In this document: positions 62,434-64,000 of the stretch, one piece after another
How positions within the stretch are numbered: the stretch's first letter is position 1
Layout of the letters: every line of letters begins with the position of its first letter
Made by a program: the position numbers and the translations under genes
The notes under the pieces: model-generated
Told to the model about the DNA's origin: nothing
Database searches by the model: none
The model's input: only the letters and a program-made list of their open reading frames with translations
NCBI GenBank assembly: GCA_017479705.1
Contig: JAFVCA010000027.1
Location: 40,480 to 104,479, forward strand
Direction of reading: 5' to 3'
DNA from: Bacteroidales bacterium
GTDB lineage: Bacteria; Bacteroidota; Bacteroidia; Bacteroidales; P3
Length of the DNA: 64,000 nucleotides

Positions 62434-62595
62434 TTAATCGAAGTCGCTACCATCGTGAGATTCACCGCTGGAAACCAGATTCTCATTGGAGCCAGTGGGG
62501 AGCAGTTCGCCACTTGCCTGAAAACCTTTTTCTACACGAGCGTTCAGCACTTCAACCATTGGAGCATAATACTCCTTTTTCAAATTTTCTTTCAT
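62434..62595 (-). CDS. Module C small peptide (53 aa), unknown function
   Basis: A 53-residue protein. YYAPMVEVLNARVEKGFQAS is nearly identical to the module A peptide (YCAPIIEVLDARVEKGFAGS), and both start MKEN. The C-terminal half is Ser/Gly/Asp-rich and ends SHDGSDFD. No signal peptide is seen. The conservation of the first ~27 residues against variable tails suggests that the N-terminal half is recognised by something and the tail is cargo or a spacer. That is inference. Confidence 0.77.
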   Translation of the reverse strand: MKENLKKEYYAPMVEVLNARVEKGFQASGELLPTGSNENLVSSGESHDGSDFD

Positions 62596-62854
62596 GATTT
62601 TTTGATTAAAATTTAACGTTAATATTATTCAGTTTTTTTCTTTCAATCGGTGTATGATAAAGCCTGTTTTTTAATCTACCGCCCCCTCAAAAAACATTTT
62701 TTTGCGGTTTTTCGGTCGATTTTCCCATTCTTTGTTTTGTCCTTACTACGTTCGTATACCTTTTTGCAATTATTTATTATACATTCAATTACACATACAA
62801 TACCTCAAAAAATACAGCCTAAAAAGACTAATATTTCTCGAACTATTTCAAATG

Positions 62855-62862
62855 CAAAGATA
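62855..62862 (-). promoter_or_regulatory. -7 box, possible promoter of module C
   Basis: TATCTTTG on the minus strand. The leader to ATG 62595 would be ~250 nt, with no other gene in 62596-62974. Confidence 0.4.
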
Positions 62863-62974
62863 CACATTTTTTTTGATATGGAAATTTTTTTTGAAAAAAA
62901 CAGAGAAAAGGACACCTTACACGCCAAAGTCGTCTGAAATATAGCGGCCCATGCAACACGAAAACGAGAAACAA

Positions 62975-63007
62975 AAAGAAGACCCAATCTACGATTGAGT
63001 CTTCTTT
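62975..63007 (-). terminator. Hairpin downstream of the tRNA relic
   Basis: AAAGAAGAC / GTCTTCTTT with inner CAATC / GATTG. It is the same design as the tRNA-Cys terminator at 537-567. Confidence 0.8.
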
Positions 63008-63009
63008 CA

Positions 63010-63027
63010 TGGTGCCCGGAACAGGAA
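63010..63027 (-). other. tRNA 3'-end relic (possible att site)
   Basis: On the minus strand it reads TTCCTGTTCCGGGCACCA, the acceptor end of a tRNA with encoded CCA, followed at once by a tRNA-type terminator. The T loop and everything 5' of it are missing. This is what an integration into a tRNA 3' end leaves behind. Confidence 0.55.
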
Positions 63028-63172
63028 CGCCTTAATAGTTCCTTACTATGTTCAATTATCTATAATTGTGTCTCTTGCAGTTGTTTGTATATTCAAATAA
63101 CACAACAAAATCCGACAAAACATCGAAAAAGTGGCCAAAAGGTGGCCAAGGAAAGTGAATCAAACAAAATCC

Positions 63173-63877
63173 TCATTTGGCATAATATCCACCTGTCTTC
63201 TTAGAATCTCGATGCTCAATCAAACCTTCTTTTATAAGGATAGCTATATGTCTGTCGATTGTAGGAATACTCTTTCTTGATATATCTGCAATGTCTTTAC
63301 CTTGAATTCCGGGATTGGAACTAATTATATTGTATGTTGTCATTACACTATCATTTAATCTATCATTTAATCCATCATTTAATCCATCATTTATCGTATC
63401 ACTTGCATGTCTATTCCTATTATTAGGCACCGGGAGCACCAATTCAACCTCATCAATCTCAAATTTGTTTTTCAATTCAGGCTCACCCCAGTGGGCATCT
63501 TTCCAAGCGGATATGATGGTGGGGAAACCTGACCCGACATTCTCACCATATCCAATCATTCGGAGCATATTCTGGATTTTGGGGTTACGAGCCATCGAGT
63601 TGCCGCCTTCGTATATCATCTCGACAGGTAGTTTAAGTAGTCCAGGATTACGGAAACACAACTTGTCATTGTGCTTTTCAACCCGGAGTATTCCAGCATC
63701 CATCAACAAGTCGGAATGTATAATGGCATTTGTGAAGGCCTCTCTGACGGCCTTGTGCTGTGGGGTGTCATCCACACGTTGGACACCTTCCATACGGAAC
63801 GGTCTTGGAAGGTCTGCCGTGACTTTGGGCAGCACTCTGCTGAAGAACTGGTAGAGGTTGTTTGGCGTATAGGTCAA
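63173..63877 (-). pseudogene. 5'-truncated RecG/AlbA_2-type ATP-binding protein
   Basis: An open frame of ~235 residues without an ATG at its head; the only start is a TTG inside a 20-bp repeat. It contains the HATPase_c_4-like part of the AlbA_2/RecG-like family (DTPQHKAVREAFTNAIIHSD, GYGENVGSGFPTI) and a C-terminal winged HTH (GKDIADISRKSIPTIDRHIA). The N-terminal Schlafen/AlbA_2 domain is gone. A tandem LNDG repeat lies before the HTH. Whether the remaining part is expressed is doubtful. Confidence 0.72.
63351..63398 (-). repeat. 12-bp tandem repeat within the RecG-like gene
   Basis: Four units of TCATTTAATCCA type, in frame, encode the sequence NDGLNDGLNDRLND. Confidence 0.85.
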
Positions 63878-63928
63878 ATTGCAGGATGATTTTTTGTACT
63901 TTGTCTCAATAGGTCAAATTGCAGGATG
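63869..63928. repeat. 20-bp direct repeat ATAGGTCAAATTGCAGGATG
   Basis: Identical copies at 63869-63888 and 63909-63928, 40 bp apart, at the broken 5' end of the RecG-like gene. Confidence 0.9.
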
Positions 63929-63948
63929 GCCGATTGAAAAAAGTTTTG

Positions 63949-63956
63949 TATCTTTG
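63949..63956 (+). promoter_or_regulatory. -7 box at the right edge
   Basis: TATCTTTG on the plus strand. It points to a gene beyond the window; no start codon lies in the remaining 44 bases. Confidence 0.45.
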
Positions 63957-64000
63957 CCGCGCAGTCTGAAGCATAGCGGGGCTCTGCTGGGGAGCAACCC

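Noticed and set aside
63010-63080. Complete tRNA gene
   Set aside because: Only the acceptor end and terminator are present; no T loop, anticodon arm or D arm can be folded.

Overview
The window reads as a chromosome segment of a Bacteroidales bacterium (Bacteroidota). Many starts are preceded by the Bacteroidota -7 box TAnnTTTG, usually TATCTTTG, and purine-rich Shine-Dalgarno sites are absent. There are type IX secretion signals of both classes (type A tail on the protein at 25474-26697, type B CHU_C-like tail at 59346-60413), SusD/Mfa-style lipoproteins, a BatA-like protein, a GSCFA protein and Bacteroidota-type histidine kinases. Core genes are GC-rich with C-ending codons. Genus cannot be fixed from this sequence alone.

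Layout. 1-5.2 kb: end of a polysaccharide flippase, tRNA-Cys, a histidine kinase/response regulator pair (minus strand), and an intact IS30-family element with a duplicated right end. 5.4-8.8 kb: a small membrane protein, nadB and a PatB/MalY C-S lyase. 9-13 kb: an ATP synthase operon atpE-F-H-A-G, with the a, beta and epsilon subunit genes not present here. 13-17.5 kb: a sugar-type MFS permease, a small membrane protein, rpsA with a structured leader, and a tiny XRE regulator. 18-22.2 kb: two tandem copies of a two-gene module (a 59-63 aa peptide followed by a large lipoprotein); a third copy lies at 60.8-62.6 kb on the minus strand. 22.2-22.8 kb: a cluster of REP-like palindromes. 22.9-42.9 kb: mostly housekeeping genes (prfA, an acyltransferase, aroE, nth, recJ, ettA), an EEP-nth-BatA-ABC exporter-Rpn nuclease run, a DUF4143-type ATPase, secreted proteins and a WYL regulator.

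43-52.2 kb is an accessory island, AT-rich over much of its length. It holds a DUF1016/YhcG nuclease flanked by homologous direct repeats, a DUF262 + HEPN (Rx4H) pair, an internally duplicated membrane protein overlapping an HTH gene, a Pif1-like helicase with a C-terminal extension, and an ATPase_2/DUF234 protein. Between them lie gene relics: the 3' ends of a DUF1016 gene, of the helicase and of a YD-type secreted protein. 52.2-60.4 kb returns to core content (DUF3089 lipoprotein, dnaE, GSCFA, ddl, a T9SS type B protein). The right edge carries a tRNA 3'-end relic with its terminator and a 5'-truncated RecG/AlbA-like gene, both signs of past integration.

The best candidates for undescribed biology are the thrice-occurring peptide-lipoprotein module and the DUF262-HEPN / duplicated-membrane-protein / HTH / helicase island. 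Several genes have starts so close to the -7 box that their mRNAs should be leaderless or nearly so.
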